Origin: Malania oleifera
Lineage: Eukaryota; Streptophyta; Magnoliopsida; Santalales; Ximeniaceae
Reading direction: 5' to 3'
Length of the DNA stretch: 64,000 bases
Assembly (NCBI RefSeq): GCF_029873635.1
Contig: NC_080423.1
Span: 88,705,191-88,769,190 of the forward strand
The translations under genes and the position numbers were made by a program. The notes below the pieces were generated by a model, which saw only the letters and a program-made list of their open reading frames with translations, was not told the DNA's origin and searched no databases. Below are positions 12,618-25,236 of the stretch, piece after piece. Within the stretch, counting starts at the first letter, position 1, and each line of letters opens with the position of its first letter.

Positions 12618-12634
12618 TGGCACCATTGCCGGGA
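12618..12634 (+). other. Primer binding site, tRNA-Asp type
   Basis: TGGCACCATTGCCGGGA, five bases after the LTR, differs by two transitions from TGGCGCCGTTGCCGGGGA-type sites used by Athila elements. Both changes are G to A, as expected of methylated CG decay. It marks where minus-strand cDNA synthesis would start. Confidence 0.85.
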
Positions 12635-12768
12635 CTTAGTTACGTAGTGAGCGAAATCTTAGTGTAGTTTACTACGTGATTTTTATTTTCATTTTTGTTT
12701 TTTTTTTTGTTTGATATTTGAAGTCTTGAGATTATGCGCTAAAATTGTGTTTGCAGGGTTTGAGATTT

Positions 12769-14560
12769 ATGGATTCAGAATTAGTGCCTATAGGCCCTGA
12801 GATTGAGAGATTCTATTGATCGGTTAGGAAATCCACTTTTAGTTCAAAGTTAGCTGAGTCATCCAAACCTAAAATCATGGCCAAACTCTAATTGGTTCTA
12901 GCATACCTTAATCAGAATCAAAACCTGGACCCTCTTTCTCCCCGTTGACCAGCAACAGAGGAGCAACCTCTTCGGCTTCTTAGGGACTATTTCACTCCCA
13001 ATGCATACACATTGTCGTCTTGCATTTGGTTCCAGGATATTAAGGCTGTGCAATTTGAAATCAAGACCCCAGCCTTCTTAATGCTTCCCAACTTTTATGG
13101 GAATTCAATTAAAAATTCGTATAAGCATTTGGATGAGTTCCTTGAAATTTTCTCCACCATCCGCATATCCAACTTTGGTGATGATGCCCTTTCCCTTAGT
13201 CTATTTCCATTCCCTTTGAACGACAAAGCCAAATGATGAATTCTTTAGAGTTGAACTCAACGACCACCTGGGCCACCATGCAGCATGAATCCCTCAAAAA
13301 GTTCTTCCCCATCGAGAAGACTAACCAGCTTATGAAGGCTATCAACAATTTCTCAGAGATAGATGGTGAGCAATTTTTCAAGATGTGGGAGTGTTTTAGG
13401 GACCTTTGGCGTAAATGGACACATCATCGCCACATCATCAAGCCCCTTGGTGATAGTTAGTTAAAACATTCTTTGAGGCATTAGCTGAGTGCAATAAATC
13501 AATGGTTGACGCATTTCATGGAGGAACTTTTCTCACAAAGCGTGAGAATGAGGTTTGGACTCCCTTTGAGACCCTCGCTGAAAATTCTTAGCAACATACA
13601 GTTGCTGCTCATAGACCTTACTAACCTTCTTCATCCCATTCTAAGGGAGTTTACGAGTTAATAGTGGATCATGACCTTGCACCCACTCTACACACCATTG
13701 TTAAGAAATTTGATCAGGTCTTTTCCCTAAAACAACAACCTCAGCCAATAGCATGTGTCGCGTTGTGCGCTATATGCTCAGACCCATCCCATACTTGCTA
13801 TAATTGCCCCCATGCGCCCTCCACAATTGAGTTTATGTAGGTAGAAGTTAAATCCACCCAAAATTGATATAACATGCCGACCAATGATCCATTACAATCC
13901 TGGGTGGAGTTAACATCCTAAATTCTCATAGAGGCCACAAGCTCCACATTTTCCATCCCCAAGACCTCAGCAATCACCCAATGATCTACCACCTCGACCA
14001 ATTCAAAATTCAAATCAGAAAAATCCTCTCATGCCTACAGCCCGTCAACTAGCTTATCAACCACCACCTCCTCAACAGCCTCAATATAATCATTTTTTTC
14101 AGGAGACAATTTTGAAAGCTCTCAAGGGTATCGAGGATGATCATCAAGTTGATTGGTAATTACTCCATTCCCACTCTCAGTTCATAGTTATATCCTTGAG
14201 TAGGAGGGATGAGGGTAAGTTATTGAGTCAGCCCCTCATAAACCCAAAAAGCCAATATGGGGTAGAGAGCAAGCCAGCTACTAGTCATTCAACATATCAT
14301 GAGCAAGCACAAGTAGTGACCACCCTTTGGAGTGGCAAGGAGGAAGACAATAACGTCAGAAAGAAGTTAGAGCAAGGTAAAGGTAAGAAGAAGACGAGGA
14401 TAAAGCCCATTGTTGAACCATATAACCCCTTTTCCTCCAATTCGGGGAGTAATCCCTTGATGCCCACCTTCTGCGATGATGGAGCATTGCCCCACTATGT
14501 CCCTACAGTGTCATATCCTATACTTTTCACTCAAACACCACGTCTAAGAAGGAAGCAAAT
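12769..14560 (+). pseudogene. Athila gag (broken)
   Basis: The frame opens with ATG at 12769, soon after the primer binding site, and is cut by stops within 60 bases. The retrotransposon gag core is clear at 13060-13235: FEIKTPAFLMLPNFYGN, HLDEFLEIFSTI and LFPFPLNDKAK, continuing after a single-base shift as TWATMQHESLKKFFPIEKT and FFKMWECFRDL to 13460. Intact Athila gag has the same order (LPSEDPHEHL, LRLFPFSLRDKAKAWL, FLKKFFP). The C-terminal half is scattered in short frames. Gag would form the virus-like particle. Confidence 0.8.
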
Positions 14561-14569
14561 GTAGAGTCC

Positions 14570-15290
14570 ATAATGGACACATTTAGGCAAGTTAAGGTCA
14601 ATCTTCCCCTCTTAGATGCCATTAAGAAAGTGTCCACTTATACTAAATTCCTCAAGGATTTGTGCACCCAAAAGCACAAATCTCGGGTGCACATGAACAA
14701 AAGATTCAGGTTAACCGAGAGTGTGAGTTCCACTCTTTTAGGTCATATTCCCTCAAAACTTAAGAACCTCAACACTACAACCATCTTATATGTAATCGGT
14801 GATTACACAATCGATCAATAGGATCCTTTTAGATTTGGGAGAGAGTATGAACCTACTTCCTTACTCAATCTACAAACAATCTGGGCTTATGAGAGCTTAA
14901 GCCTACCCTAGTCAACTTGAGCTTTGCTGACCGATCTATGAAAAGACCCTGGGGTGTTGTTGAGGATGTCCTAGAGAAGGTTGGTACGTTCTATTTTCTA
15001 GCTAGCTTTGTTATCTTAGATATGGAACTTACTGACTCGGCCAAAAAATAGATCCTGATCATCCTAGGTCATCCATTCTTAGCCACAGCTAATACATGCT
15101 TCTAGTGTAGGACCGGTGTTATGAATATATCCTTCGGCAACATGAAGCTCAGGATGAATGTGTTCTGTACCTCCTAACACCCATCCTATGACGTTTAATG
15201 TGAGGATGTAGATATGATTGACAAGTGTGTTGAGGAGGTTGCCCCCTCAACTCTTTTGAGGGACCCCCTTTAAACTAGGCTTCAATTTGA
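14570..15290 (+). pseudogene. Athila gag-pol junction and protease remnant
   Basis: 14573-14821 encodes MDTFRQVKVNLPLLDAIKKV and a KFLKDLCTQKHK segment, the conserved Athila block before the protease. Near 15046-15090 the residues ILIILGHPFLATANT match the protease end (ILGRPFLATA). The catalytic aspartate region between them is obscured by shifts, so I place the protease by its flanks. Confidence 0.7.
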
Positions 15291-15559
15291 TCATCCTTCC
15301 ATCTTAAGTTTAGAGGACCCTTGTGCACATATTTTGGTTGTTTGTGATCCAACCTCTAGCCTAGAGAAAAGGCCTTGGAAAGTTAAGTTTGAAACTCTTC
15401 CTACTCTTTCTAGCAATCCAGCATGTCCTTCCATCGAGGCCCTACCATCGCTTGAGTTGAAGCCCCTCTCGACTTCTCTTAAGTATGTCTTTTTAGGTGC
15501 CCATGAGACCCTATCTATTATCACCTCCTCAAGCTTAACTAGTTCGCAAGAGTCTTGAC

Positions 15560-16520
15560 TCACTCATGTCCTAAAAAAATATATGAGAGCTATAAGGTGG
15601 TTAGTGGCGGACCTTAGTGGTATAGATCCATCTGTTTGTGGGCATTAGATTCACCTTGAGTCAAATGCTAAACCTATTCGTGAGATGCAGCGAAGGCTAA
15701 ACCCCAATATGAAGGAGGTGGTGTTGAAGGAAGTGGTAAAACTCTTAGATGTAGGGATAATATTCCCTGTTTCTGATAGTGAGTTTGTGAGCCCCAGGAT
15801 GGTGGTTCCCAAGAAATCAAGAATCACAATTGTTGAAAATGATAAAGGTGACAGTATCCCCACTCGAGTCACTAGTGGGTGGCAAGTGTGCATCGATTAC
15901 CTAAACTTAATAACCTCACCCACAAGGACCACTCCCTATTACCATTCATCAATCAAATCCTAGAGAGGCTAGCGGTCTAGAACTTCTATTGTTTCTTGGA
16001 TGGGTACTCCAGGTATAATTAGGTTGCAGTCCACTCAGACGATTAGGAGAAGACCACCTTCACTTACCTATTCAGGACCTTTGTCTATACGAGGATGCAT
16101 AATGCACCCGCAACCTTTCAACGATGCATGATAGCCATCTTCTCTGACATGGTTGAAAAGTTGCTCGAGGTGTTCATGGATGATTTTTTTTTTTGTGTTC
16201 GGACCCTCCTTTGAGTTATGGGAGTTATGGTTAGACAACCTGTCTAAAGTTATCGAGAGATGTGTGGGGACGAATTTGGTATTGAGCTGGGAGAAGAGCC
16301 ATTTTATGGTTCAAGAGGGCATAGTGTTGGGTCACATCGTCTCTGCTGAGGGGATTTAATTCAATAGAGCAAAGGTCAAGTTAATCTCAAAACGTCTTCC
16401 CCCTACCTCCATTAAACAAGTTCAGTCATTCTTAGGGCACACTGGTTTCTACCGGCAATTCATCAAGTATTTTAGCAGAATTTCTCAGCCCTTGGCCAAC
16501 TTGTAAGTCAAATATGCACT
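15560..16520 (+). pseudogene. Athila reverse transcriptase (broken)
   Basis: 15685-15963 reads REMQRRLNPNMKEVVLKEV, LLDVGIIFPVSDSEFVSP and TSGWQVCIDYLNL, the fingers and palm of a Ty3/gypsy RT of the Athila type. After frameshifts the catalytic block appears at 16170-16210 as FMDDFFVFGPSFE, followed by LVLSWEKSHFMVQEGIVLGH at 16276-16330 and the SFLGHTGFYR thumb motif near 16430. Stops near 15964 and 16358 and several shifts inactivate it. Confidence 0.85.
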
Positions 16521-17013
16521 CTTTGAGTTTCATCAAGCTTGTCTAATTGCATTTGAAACTCTTAGAACTTTTCTTTCCACCGCTCCGATCATGTAGCCCC
16601 CCAATTGGTCTCTCCCTTTTGAGATAATGTGCGATGCGTATAATTACACTGTAGGGGCTGTGTTGGGACAACGAGTTGGAAAATTGATCCATGTGATCTA
16701 CTACACTAGCAAGACTCTTCAAGGAGCTCAATTGAATTACACTACCACTAAGAAAGAGCTTCTAGAAATAGTATTTGCGCTTGATAAGTTTCGCTCGTAT
16801 TTACTAAGGTAAAAGGTCTTCATGTGTTCTGATCATGCCACTTTTCAGTACCTTCTTACAAAGAAAGAGAGTAAACCTAGGTTGATTAGGTGGATTCTTC
16901 TCTTACAGAAGTTTGATTATAAGATTCGGGATAGGAAATGGATGGAAAATCATATGGATGATCATTTGTCCCGCATTCTCGTTAAGTGGTCGGCTGAGTC
17001 CTATCTGGTCTGA
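16521..17013 (+). pseudogene. Athila RNase H (broken)
   Basis: The frame carries FEIMCDAYNYTVGAVLGQR near 16618-16675, YYTSKTLQGAQLNYTTTKKE at 16699-16758 and [21 protein letters not shown] at 16819-16880. These match the gypsy RNase H order (D..D.A.GAVL, YAS..L..AQ.NY..TEKE, TDH..L.YL). One stop sits at 16810. The end reads [10 protein letters not shown], the usual N.ADALSR link to integrase. Confidence 0.85.
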
Positions 17014-17039
17014 GATTCCTTTCTTGATGAGCAACTCTT

Positions 17040-18340
17040 TGCAGTCTCTTCTCAACTCCCATGGTTAGCTATGATTGCGAACTACTTGGCCACGGGAACC
17101 ATTCCTTATAATTGGACATAGTGGGAGAAAGACAAGTTCTTCTCCCAAGTGCACCATTACATATAGGAATACCCCGACCTCTTCAAAATCTTTCCAGATT
17201 TGATCATTCGGTGATGTGTTCCTGGTAATGAATACCTCTAAATACTTGAGTTCTCTCATACCTTAGAGTGCAGTGGTCACTTTTTTGGGAAGAAAACAAT
17301 GGCCAAAGTGCTTCAAAGAGGATTCTTTTGGCCCACAATTTTTCAAGATGCTCATGATTTTTGTAGAGCATATTTGCAGTGTAAGCATATTAGGAATATC
17401 TCCTGGGGTGACATGATGCCTTTGAACCCTATCCTAGTGGTCGAGCTCTTCAATGTGTGGGGGATGTACTTTTTGGGTCCATTCCCTCCTTCTAATGGGC
17501 ATGAGTACATACTTGTGGCAGTGGATTATGTTTCGAAGTGGGTGGAGGCAGTCGCGACTATTACCAATGACCATCGAGTGGCCATTAAATTTCTTAAAGG
17601 TCTCTTCAGTCGTTTAAGTTGGCTTGAGCTATCATTAGCAATAAGGGAATCATTTCCTTAATCAACATTTTGCAGCACTCCTTTGAAAATGTTCCATTAG
17701 TCACAAGGTAGCGACCCTGTACCATTTGCAGAGCAATGGATAGGTTGAGGTTTCGAACCGTGAGATCCAAAAAATCCTTGAGAAAACTGTGAGGCCAGAT
17801 AGAAAATATTCGTCATCTCGACTAGATGATACTCTATGGGCATATAGAATAGCCTACAAGACCCCTATCGGTATGTCCCCATATTGGTTGGTCTATGGTA
17901 AGGTCTGTCACCTCTCGGTTGAGTAAGAGAATTAGGCCTATTGGCCAATTAAAAAGTTCAACTTCGACATGGCTGCTGTTCGTTCCCATTGCCGCCTTTA
18001 ACTCAATGAGTTGGAGGAGATCCAGAATGACTCATATGAAAATTCTAAGATCTATAAAGATACGAAGGCTTTTCACGACAAGCACATTGTTTTGAAAACT
18101 TTTGAGCCTAACCAAAAAGCATGGGTTTTAAATTCGAGGTTGAAATTATTTTGAGATAAGCTACAATCCAGATAGCATGGTCCACATACGGTGACTTGTG
18201 TGTTCCCCTATGGGGTAGTTGAAATTGAGGATCCAGCGACCAACACCCTTTTTAAGGTGAATGGTTAGCATCTTAAGCCATGTACGGAGAGAGTTAGTGA
18301 GGGACTAGTGGAGGAGATTCCTATTCAGGACCTAGTAAGT
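17040..18340 (+). pseudogene. Athila integrase (broken)
   Basis: The zinc-binding N-terminus is only partly readable ([32 protein letters not shown] from 17279). The core gives [28 protein letters not shown] at 17509-17550 with the first catalytic aspartate, then breaks near 17605. Later fragments match the region of the third catalytic residue (around 17730) and [20 protein letters not shown] near 17850. Stop codons in all frames after 17661 show it is dead. Confidence 0.82.
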
Positions 18341-18850
18341 CTAATGTGAGCTTCATTGCATCTGGCTGAAGATAGTAAACTTAACACTTATGGGGGGGCA
18401 ACCTGAGTGGTTTTTTTTTTTCTTGTTCTTTATTTCCTTAGGTTGTCCATTGTAGGGTGTGTTAGAATTTAGAGTCTTTAGGTTAGGTCTCAACATTAAT
18501 GTCACATTCGACCTAGGTGCAATTAGGGCTTCCCTAGGTGCGTTTAGGTCCACAACTTATGGCCCTTAATTAGGGAAAGGTGGAACTTTTCATAAAATAG
18601 GTCGACCATCACGCAACCAACACAGCAGTGTGGGGTAACCTAGTCGCCATTATTTGTTCCTATTGATCATTAATTTCCAAAATAGCTTGACCATCGCGCG
18701 ATCATCATTCCTATCGGGTGCAACTTGGTTGACAATGTCCTTTCCACCTTAAGTTGGGGGTCAACCAAGGGATCAACCAACCCACTCTAGCACAACCTGA
18801 TCGAGTGTGTACAATTGATTTACATTCCCTATTTGGGCTATGGAATGCCC
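18341..18850 (+). other. Athila post-integrase noncoding segment
   Basis: It begins with the GGCTGAAGATAGTAAAC... GGCAACCTGAG block also seen at 7474, then GGTCGACCATC and AACCTAGTCGCC-like repeats similar to those in Athila LTRs and 3' regions. No frame of note. At about 18850 it joins abruptly to a second RT segment. Confidence 0.65.
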
Positions 18851-19330
18851 ATTTGGGACCTTTTTCTATACGAGGATGCCTTTCACGCTATGTAATGTGT
18901 CTATGACCTTTGAACAGTGCATGCTAACCATTTTTTATAATTAAGTTGAAAAATTCTTCAAGGTGTTCATGGATGACTTTTTTGTGTTCAGTCCCTCATT
19001 TGATGCATGCTTAAAGAACCTGTATAAATTTCTTGAAAGATGCGTAGACATGAACTTGGTATTGAGTTGGGAGAAGAGCCATTCTATGGTTCAAGAGAGC
19101 ATAATGTTGGGATACATAGTTTCCACTAGGGAGGTCAAAGTCGATAGCGCCAAGGTAGAGTTAATTTCAAAACTTCCTCCCCCTATCTCCATTAAACAAG
19201 TTCGGTCATTCTTAGGGCACGCCATTTTCTACTAATGATTCATCAAGGATTTTAGCAAAATTTCAAGGCTGTTGACCAACTTGTTAGTCAAAGATGCACC
19301 CTTTGAGTTCGATAAAGATTGTGTAATCGC
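18851..19330 (+). pseudogene. Second Athila RT segment, C-terminal half
   Basis: From ACCTTTTTCTATACGAGG the DNA parallels the first copy from about 16077. At 18963-19235 it reads FMDDFFVFSPSFDACLKNL, MNLVLSWEKSHSMVQESIM and RSFLGHAIFY. The catalytic DD pair is preserved but the N-terminal half of RT is absent. It is either a partial tandem duplication of pol or the remains of another Athila copy. Confidence 0.82.
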
Positions 19331-19800
19331 ATTTGAAAATTTTAAAACTCTTATTTCTACTGATCTGATCATGTAGTCCCCCGATTGGTCTCTCCCTTTT
19401 GAGATCATGTGTAATGTGTCAAATTACGCTGTAAGGGCTGTGTTGGGGAAGCAAGCTGACAAATTGCCCCACATGATCTACTACGCTAGTAAGACTCTTC
19501 AAGGACCTCAATTGAATTACACTACCACCGAGAAAGAGCTTCAAGGATCAGTCATCACGCTTGATAAGTTCTTCTATTATCTCCTAGGATCAAAGGTTTT
19601 TTTTTTTAATATTTCGATCATGCCACTCTACGGTACCTTCTTATGAAGAAAGAGACCAGACCTAGGTTGATTAGCTAGATTATGCTCTTATAGAAGTTTG
19701 ATTGTGAGATTCAGAATAGGAAAGCAACGGAAAATCATGAAGCTAATCATTTTTCTCGCATTCTAGTTAAGGGGTCTACCAACCCGTATCTAGTCTAACA
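19331..19800 (+). pseudogene. Second Athila RNase H segment
   Basis: 19407-19540 encodes CNVSNYAVRAVLGKQADKLP and YYASKTLQGPQLNYTTTEKE. The first catalytic aspartate is changed to asparagine (CNVS where CDAS is usual). A T-run at 19599-19606 breaks the frame; later residues parallel the first copy (KETRPRLI near 19650). Confidence 0.8.
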
Positions 19801-20350
19801 CTCCTTCCCCGATGAGCAACTCTTCAAAGTGTCTTCTTGGCTCCCATTGTTTGCTATGATTGTGAACTACTTAACCACAGGAGCCATTCCTCATGATTGG
19901 GCATAGTGGGAGAAAGGTAAGTTCTTCTCCCAAGTGTGCCATTACATATGGGAAGACCCTGACCTCTTCAAAATCTGCTCGGATTTGTTCATTCGACAGT
20001 GTGTTATTAAGAGTGAGTACCCCCACACACTTGAGTTCCATCATACCTTAGAGTGCAGTCCTCACTTTATTAGGAAGAAAATGGCGGCCAAAGTGCTTCA
20101 ACATAGATTCTTCAGGCCCCCACTTTTCTTAGATGCTCAATAGTTTTGCAGAGCATGCTTGAGGTGTCAGTAGACTAGGAATATCTTCCACTGTGACATG
20201 ATGCCTTTGAATCCCATTCTAGAAGTCTAGCTCTTTGATGTGTGGGGGAACGACTTTATGGGTGCAATCCCTCCTTTTAATGGGTACAAGTACATACTCA
20301 TGGTGGTGGACTATGTTTCGATGTGGGTAGAAGCGGTCGTGACTAGGACC
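19801..20350 (+). pseudogene. Second Athila integrase segment, left part, cut by Sirevirus C
   Basis: 19934-20143 reads DLFKICSDLFIRQCV, HTLECSPHFIRKKMAAKVLQ and RFFRPPLF, the zinc-binding part. It continues to [17 protein letters not shown] at 20299-20350, the first catalytic aspartate region, and stops there because another element is inserted. The continuation is at 62073, where the DNA again parallels the first copy from about 17560. Confidence 0.88.
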
Positions 20351-21393
20351 TATTGGCCTTACAAGGCTTAGAATCTTATTTTAATGATAACAAACCAAAG
20401 GAACTTAACATGTTTTGCTAAGATAAGTTTTAGGTCTGAAAAGCTTTTATAAAGAGATCAAGCTCAAACGTTCTTATAAAAGATCAAGTTCCTAAAAGAT
20501 CAAGCTCAAGTAGTTAAAGAAGATCACATATGCTTAGAGACATGACTCATGATAAAGCAAAAGTCAACAGAAGGAAGAAGCTCAAGAGAGAAACAAAGAA
20601 TGGAAGCCAATACATGAAGGATTAGTGCTTAGATTGCTTTTAAGTCTTAAAAAAGTTTTATGTAAGTACTTCAATTAGAAGTCAATATGGATGCTTTGAA
20701 GCTCATTAAGATTAATTACTGACTTAGAGACCAAATTTTGAAAAACCCCTTAAAATATCTTCAAAATACTCAAAGTAATTTGGCAAGTAAAAGCTCACAA
20801 AAATTTTTGGAAACAAACAATATAAAAGCATAAATTTTTGCCTGTCTAGGCGACTGACCCATTCTGGTCAGGCGAGTGACATTTATGCAAAATTAATTTG
20901 GGAAGACAAAATAGGCCTAGTCATTGACCCCTGTGAGTCCAGGCGACTGACCCCATTTTGACTTTGACATTTCGTTAAAATTCAAATTCCAGGCGACTGA
21001 CCCCAATAAGTCCAGTCGATCGAACTTTGTAACGACTATTTTTAAACAGCTAAGAAAAGTTTCCAAATTAGATTTTTTGGATCCCAATCTTTGTAAAAAC
21101 TTGAAAAACACTCAAAGGAACTTGTGGAACACGAAATAGAACCTTTTTAAACTCTATAAATACATGGGAAACCAAAAGATTATATACAACTACAAACAAT
21201 CAAGAATTACATTAAGCAATTGTGCCTTATTGCCAATACTCTTCAAAAGCTTTCTTGTTCATGCTCTTCGCTGAGATTGTACTGAGTCTTGCTGATCTAT
21301 TTTCACTGATCTTTGCCCATATATACTGAGTTTTTCAATCAAAGAAAGAAGATCCAAGTGATAAATTTTCTAAGCTTCAATTCAATTCTTTAA
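20351..21393 (+). repeat. 5' LTR of Sirevirus C, 3'-truncated
   Basis: It matches 60336-61260 from the first base, including the AGGCGACTGACCC repeats (20849-21010), the TATA box and the TTCAATCAAAGAAAGAAGATC block. Similarity ends at TCAATTCAATTCTTTA, before the conserved U5 block seen in the other LTR at 61515. The U5 part is therefore missing here. Confidence 0.82.
21155..21162 (+). promoter_or_regulatory. TATA box of the Sirevirus C 5' LTR
   Basis: TATAAATA followed by CATGG, placed after the GACTGACC repeat cluster. The 3' LTR has the same at 61097-61104. Position relative to the palindromes matches the other LTR families in the window. Confidence 0.65.
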
Positions 21394-21862
21394 AAGAGAC
21401 CTAATTGATTAATCAATCACTGAAATAAGTTCAAAGTAAGAATCTAAAATTCAACTTGTTAAGTGTTAAATAAATCTACATCTTACTCTTTTTTAGTGTG
21501 AGTACAATAAAATTATTTTTGAAATATTCAAAACATATGGTTGAGACAAGAAGAAAAATACACCTAAGTAGTCTTTATAAGATTATATTAGTAATAGCTT
21601 AATAGCTTCAACTCAATGATCATATCAAAAGAAGCTACGAAAAATTCAAGAAGTTCACAAAGTCAATTAATAGAAGAGTATTGACAAAGATTGATATAAG
21701 GTATGATAAACTTAAAGTAGAGTTTTTGAGTTTATTGTTGATTATTATTTTGCAACAAGAATATAAGAATGACATTGTTGGCCACAATAAAAGGACGAAT
21801 TGTACAATGCTTCAAAAGAATTAAATTCAAATAATTATATAATTCAACAGACAATTTGGAAA
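21394..21862. other. Unassigned AT-rich segment inside Sirevirus C
   Basis: About 0.46 kb between the truncated 5' LTR and the reverse array, ending in the target duplication GGAAA (21858-21862). It does not match the 3' LTR after 61260 or any other part of the window that I could find, and has no frame longer than about 60 codons. It may be leftover internal sequence of element C or filler from a repaired break. Confidence 0.45.
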
Positions 21863-23777
21863 TGAAAGTTAAGGTGTAGTCCAAGGAGGGTGGCTGAATA
21901 GGGTTATTAAAATTTTCTTTTGACTTTTATCACAAATTTGCAACCTTTTGTTAATTTAGTGAACACTCAAGTTTGTTTAACTTCTAATGCTTAGTTAGAT
22001 TAACCACAACTTAAAATATAAACACAACCCAATAATTCTCAACAATATCGATTAAACAAACAATAAACCATTCAACCACAATATCTCAATCAAGATATGA
22101 TATGTAGTGCTTTTGCAATTTTCATCTTTTACAATATCTCAAAGTAGAATTTGTTTGTCACCCTGTATATATGAATTTCATTCAACCCCTATATGAATGG
22201 ATTGTGTTTCCTCAATACAAATCACAAATCAAACTTCCAACAACTCAAAATTTAAAAAAAAATTTGGTTAATTCGTCTTGGGTGTTAACCAATCAACGTA
22301 CTCCCTTTGAGGTTTCCGCAATTTATATTGATCAACCAACATACTTCCTTTTGGTTTTCACAATCCAAAAAAAAAAAATTAAACCTTGGTTTATTTAATT
22401 TTCAATCCACATAGTATATTTGATCAAGAATTAAAATCCAATCATGCAGTTAATATAAACAAGAAATTAAATGAGAGTAGGGAAGAAAGTGAGACTAAGA
22501 TTTTTTACGAGGTTCGGCTTATACCCAGCCTACGTCCTCGCCTTAGGCAAGACCACCTTTTACAATCTCTCCCTTAGGGTGGAGCCCCCTCTCCAAGTGA
22601 TACCCCACGCTCAGTCACTCCTATAGGATCGAGCTTTCCTCTCCAAGTGATACCCCACACTTGGTCCAACAACGATTCAAGAACCTGAACCATCAACAAA
22701 ATAAGAAACAAATATCAGTGTACAAAGACACTCTCAAACCATAGTAGATTAGTACAACAATTAAACACTAAGTATACTTCAAATCAAATATCAAATAAAC
22801 ACAATATGAAGCTCAAGAATGAATATCATTGGAGGTTCTTTGTTAGAATTGAAAACGCAGTAGCAAATTAAGAACCATAGGCTTTTGATCAGCAGAATAT
22901 TAGTAGTATTCTTCAGCAAGAATTTAAGCAAGAGAGGGCTTTAGAAGAATTTGTAATATTAATGCTTGAATGCTGATTGTAATGCTTGGTCTATTGAATT
23001 CCTTGGGTTTAGGGAGTATTTGTAAATTTTTTGAAAGTAATTCCTTCTTTCCCACCTTACTTGGAGTGTCCCCCAAGTTTTTACAACATTTAGATTAGAA
23101 AAACTTATTTTTTGAATTTTCCCGTTGCCATTTAAAATTTAAATTCTCCACAAGTCAGTCGACTGGGCCTATTCTGTATGGGGTTAGTCGACTGGATCCA
23201 TTATGTCTGTCCAAAAATTAAATGAAATAATTTTCAGTCGACTGGGCTTTCTGGTTAGTTGGCTGGACAGTCAATTTTTCACAATTTTCAATTTTTCAAT
23301 ACCTTGAATCCTTAATTCTTGAAAAACTCAAATGTTACTTCAAAAAATCATCTTTTTGGGGTATTCAAAAATTGGTCTTAAAGTCTATAATGTATCCTAA
23401 AGAGCTTCATATAATCATATTGATATTGAATGAAGTACTTACATAAGACTTCTTAAATGTAAAAACTTTAAGCACTATGTCTTCATGCTTTTTCCAAGTC
23501 TTTGAGTCCATCTTGACTTCATGCCTCAATATACTTCAAGCTTCATTAGAGTCGTCTATTATCTCTCATTAAATCCAAGCTTCAATATCTGGTGAGCTTT
23601 CATTTGATTGTCTTTGAAATATAAGCTTTCTCCTTTGATAAGGCTTGTGACCATTTTCAGCATTTGATCTTGAACTTATATGCTTGTTTCCTGAAACATT
23701 ATCACTTTACCAAATATGCTAAGTTCCTCTAATTTTTTTATCATCAAAATAAGATTTTAAGTTTTGTAAAGCTAACA
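21863..23777 (-). repeat. LTR 1 of the gag-only array (3' LTR)
   Basis: On the plus strand it runs TGAAAGTTAAGGTGTAG... AAAGCTAACA, the reverse of TGTTAGCTTTAC... CTTTCA. It lacks about 45 bases that LTR 2 and LTR 3 have after AAGACCACC (here near 22553). CAGTCGACTG-type palindromes lie at 23155-23270. The conserved blocks near 22290-22375 and 22507-22552 are shared with the other Sirevirus families. Confidence 0.9.
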
Positions 23778-25236
23778 ATCTGCCCCTTTTTTATGATGAC
23801 AAACAAGGAGCAAAAAAATGAATAAGCCTTAAAAAGGATCCCCTTTACAATAAGTATCAACTTAACAATATTTGTCAATTTCAATAAGCATATTAGATTT
23901 TACGATCAATTTCAATATCATGCTCATGTATCAAGATTAGCCCAATATCACATCATGTCATAATTCAAGAAAAATTATCATGCTCAATTTTTGCCCAAAA
24001 CTTCTCTCCCTTTTGACATCAATCAAAAAGAGTAAGATATCAAGAAAAACATATAAATACTAAGGCAAAGAGCAACCATAAGCAAAAGTATATATTCAGT
24101 TAAGGCACAAAGTAGAAACTTTGCATTCAACATGCATAAAAAGATAGACAATAAGTTCCCAAAGTAGAATGAGAAAATAAAAAAGATTTTAAATTGGAAT
24201 TTTCAAAGATTTTCAGCATAAATCATGATATCACTATTTAACAAGTTTAACTCCCCCTGAATGAAGTATATTTCATATTCAATGAATTCAGACTTTCATT
24301 TGTGAATTATGAACTATGTATTGATGAAAATGTCAAGATTACCAATCATGCTTTTAAATTTATTATGCCATGCTCAAATATTAATTAATTTCATGTAAGT
24401 GCTCATGGATACCAATCTATTTCATAGATACCAATACTAATATCATATCATGTGCGGCTCATGGATATCAATTTAATTTCATATATACCAATTTTTCGAT
24501 TCAACTCTCTTTCCCCCTTTTTGACATTAATAAAATAAAGAAGGTTATCAATAAGAATATGCATTCTAATGCAAGCAGCATCACATGACAAATAAGTCTT
24601 GGACAATTCATCCATTGATTGTGGCCCAAAATATTATTTTCATTTGTTTTAATATGATAAGCATCAATATGCTCAGAAACTCATTCTTATCCCCTATTTC
24701 AACTTGTTTAATATCCTTGTATTATGAAATGATTTTCCACAGATTTGAACAAGAAGAATTTTCTTCTTGAGTCAGCCATATGCTATGACCATAAAACAAG
24801 TTCATTGTACCTACAATACTTTTATCAGCTGTATTTCATATTTTTCACCTATGAGCTTCATTAGTGATTGATCTTCTAAATCTCAAGTATGTGCAAATAA
24901 TATTGTATGTCATGCTCTTAAAAAAATAAATTTAACCTTAAGTAATTATAATAGTTCAACGGTTATGCTTTTTCATCCCTTTAGCTATAGCTTATATATT
25001 TACCATGATATGCATACTTAATATATACTTTCAAATTATGCATTAAATATTTAAGGTAGACATATCTATTTATATTTTATGACTTAGGCATGTCTATTAT
25101 CAGAGCACATTTATAATTATCACTTTATTTCTTTTAGGATTGGCTAACCTAAATTCTATAGGCTATTGAAACATTATTAATCCATTTCATTTTAGCATAG
25201 TTTTTGCTTTCTTAACTCCTAATAAAAGAAAAATCG
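23778..25236 (-). other. Gag-only element, 3' noncoding region with polypurine tracts (copy 1)
   Basis: Read on the minus strand, an AAAAAAGGGGCAGAT tract abuts the LTR at 23778-23792. Further purine tracts, each within a GATGTCAAAAGGGAGA-like context, occur at about 24007-24015, 24252-24257 and 24505-24518. Repeated polypurine tracts are a Sirevirus hallmark. There is no coding frame of note, and no pol remains between the gag end and the LTR. Confidence 0.75.
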
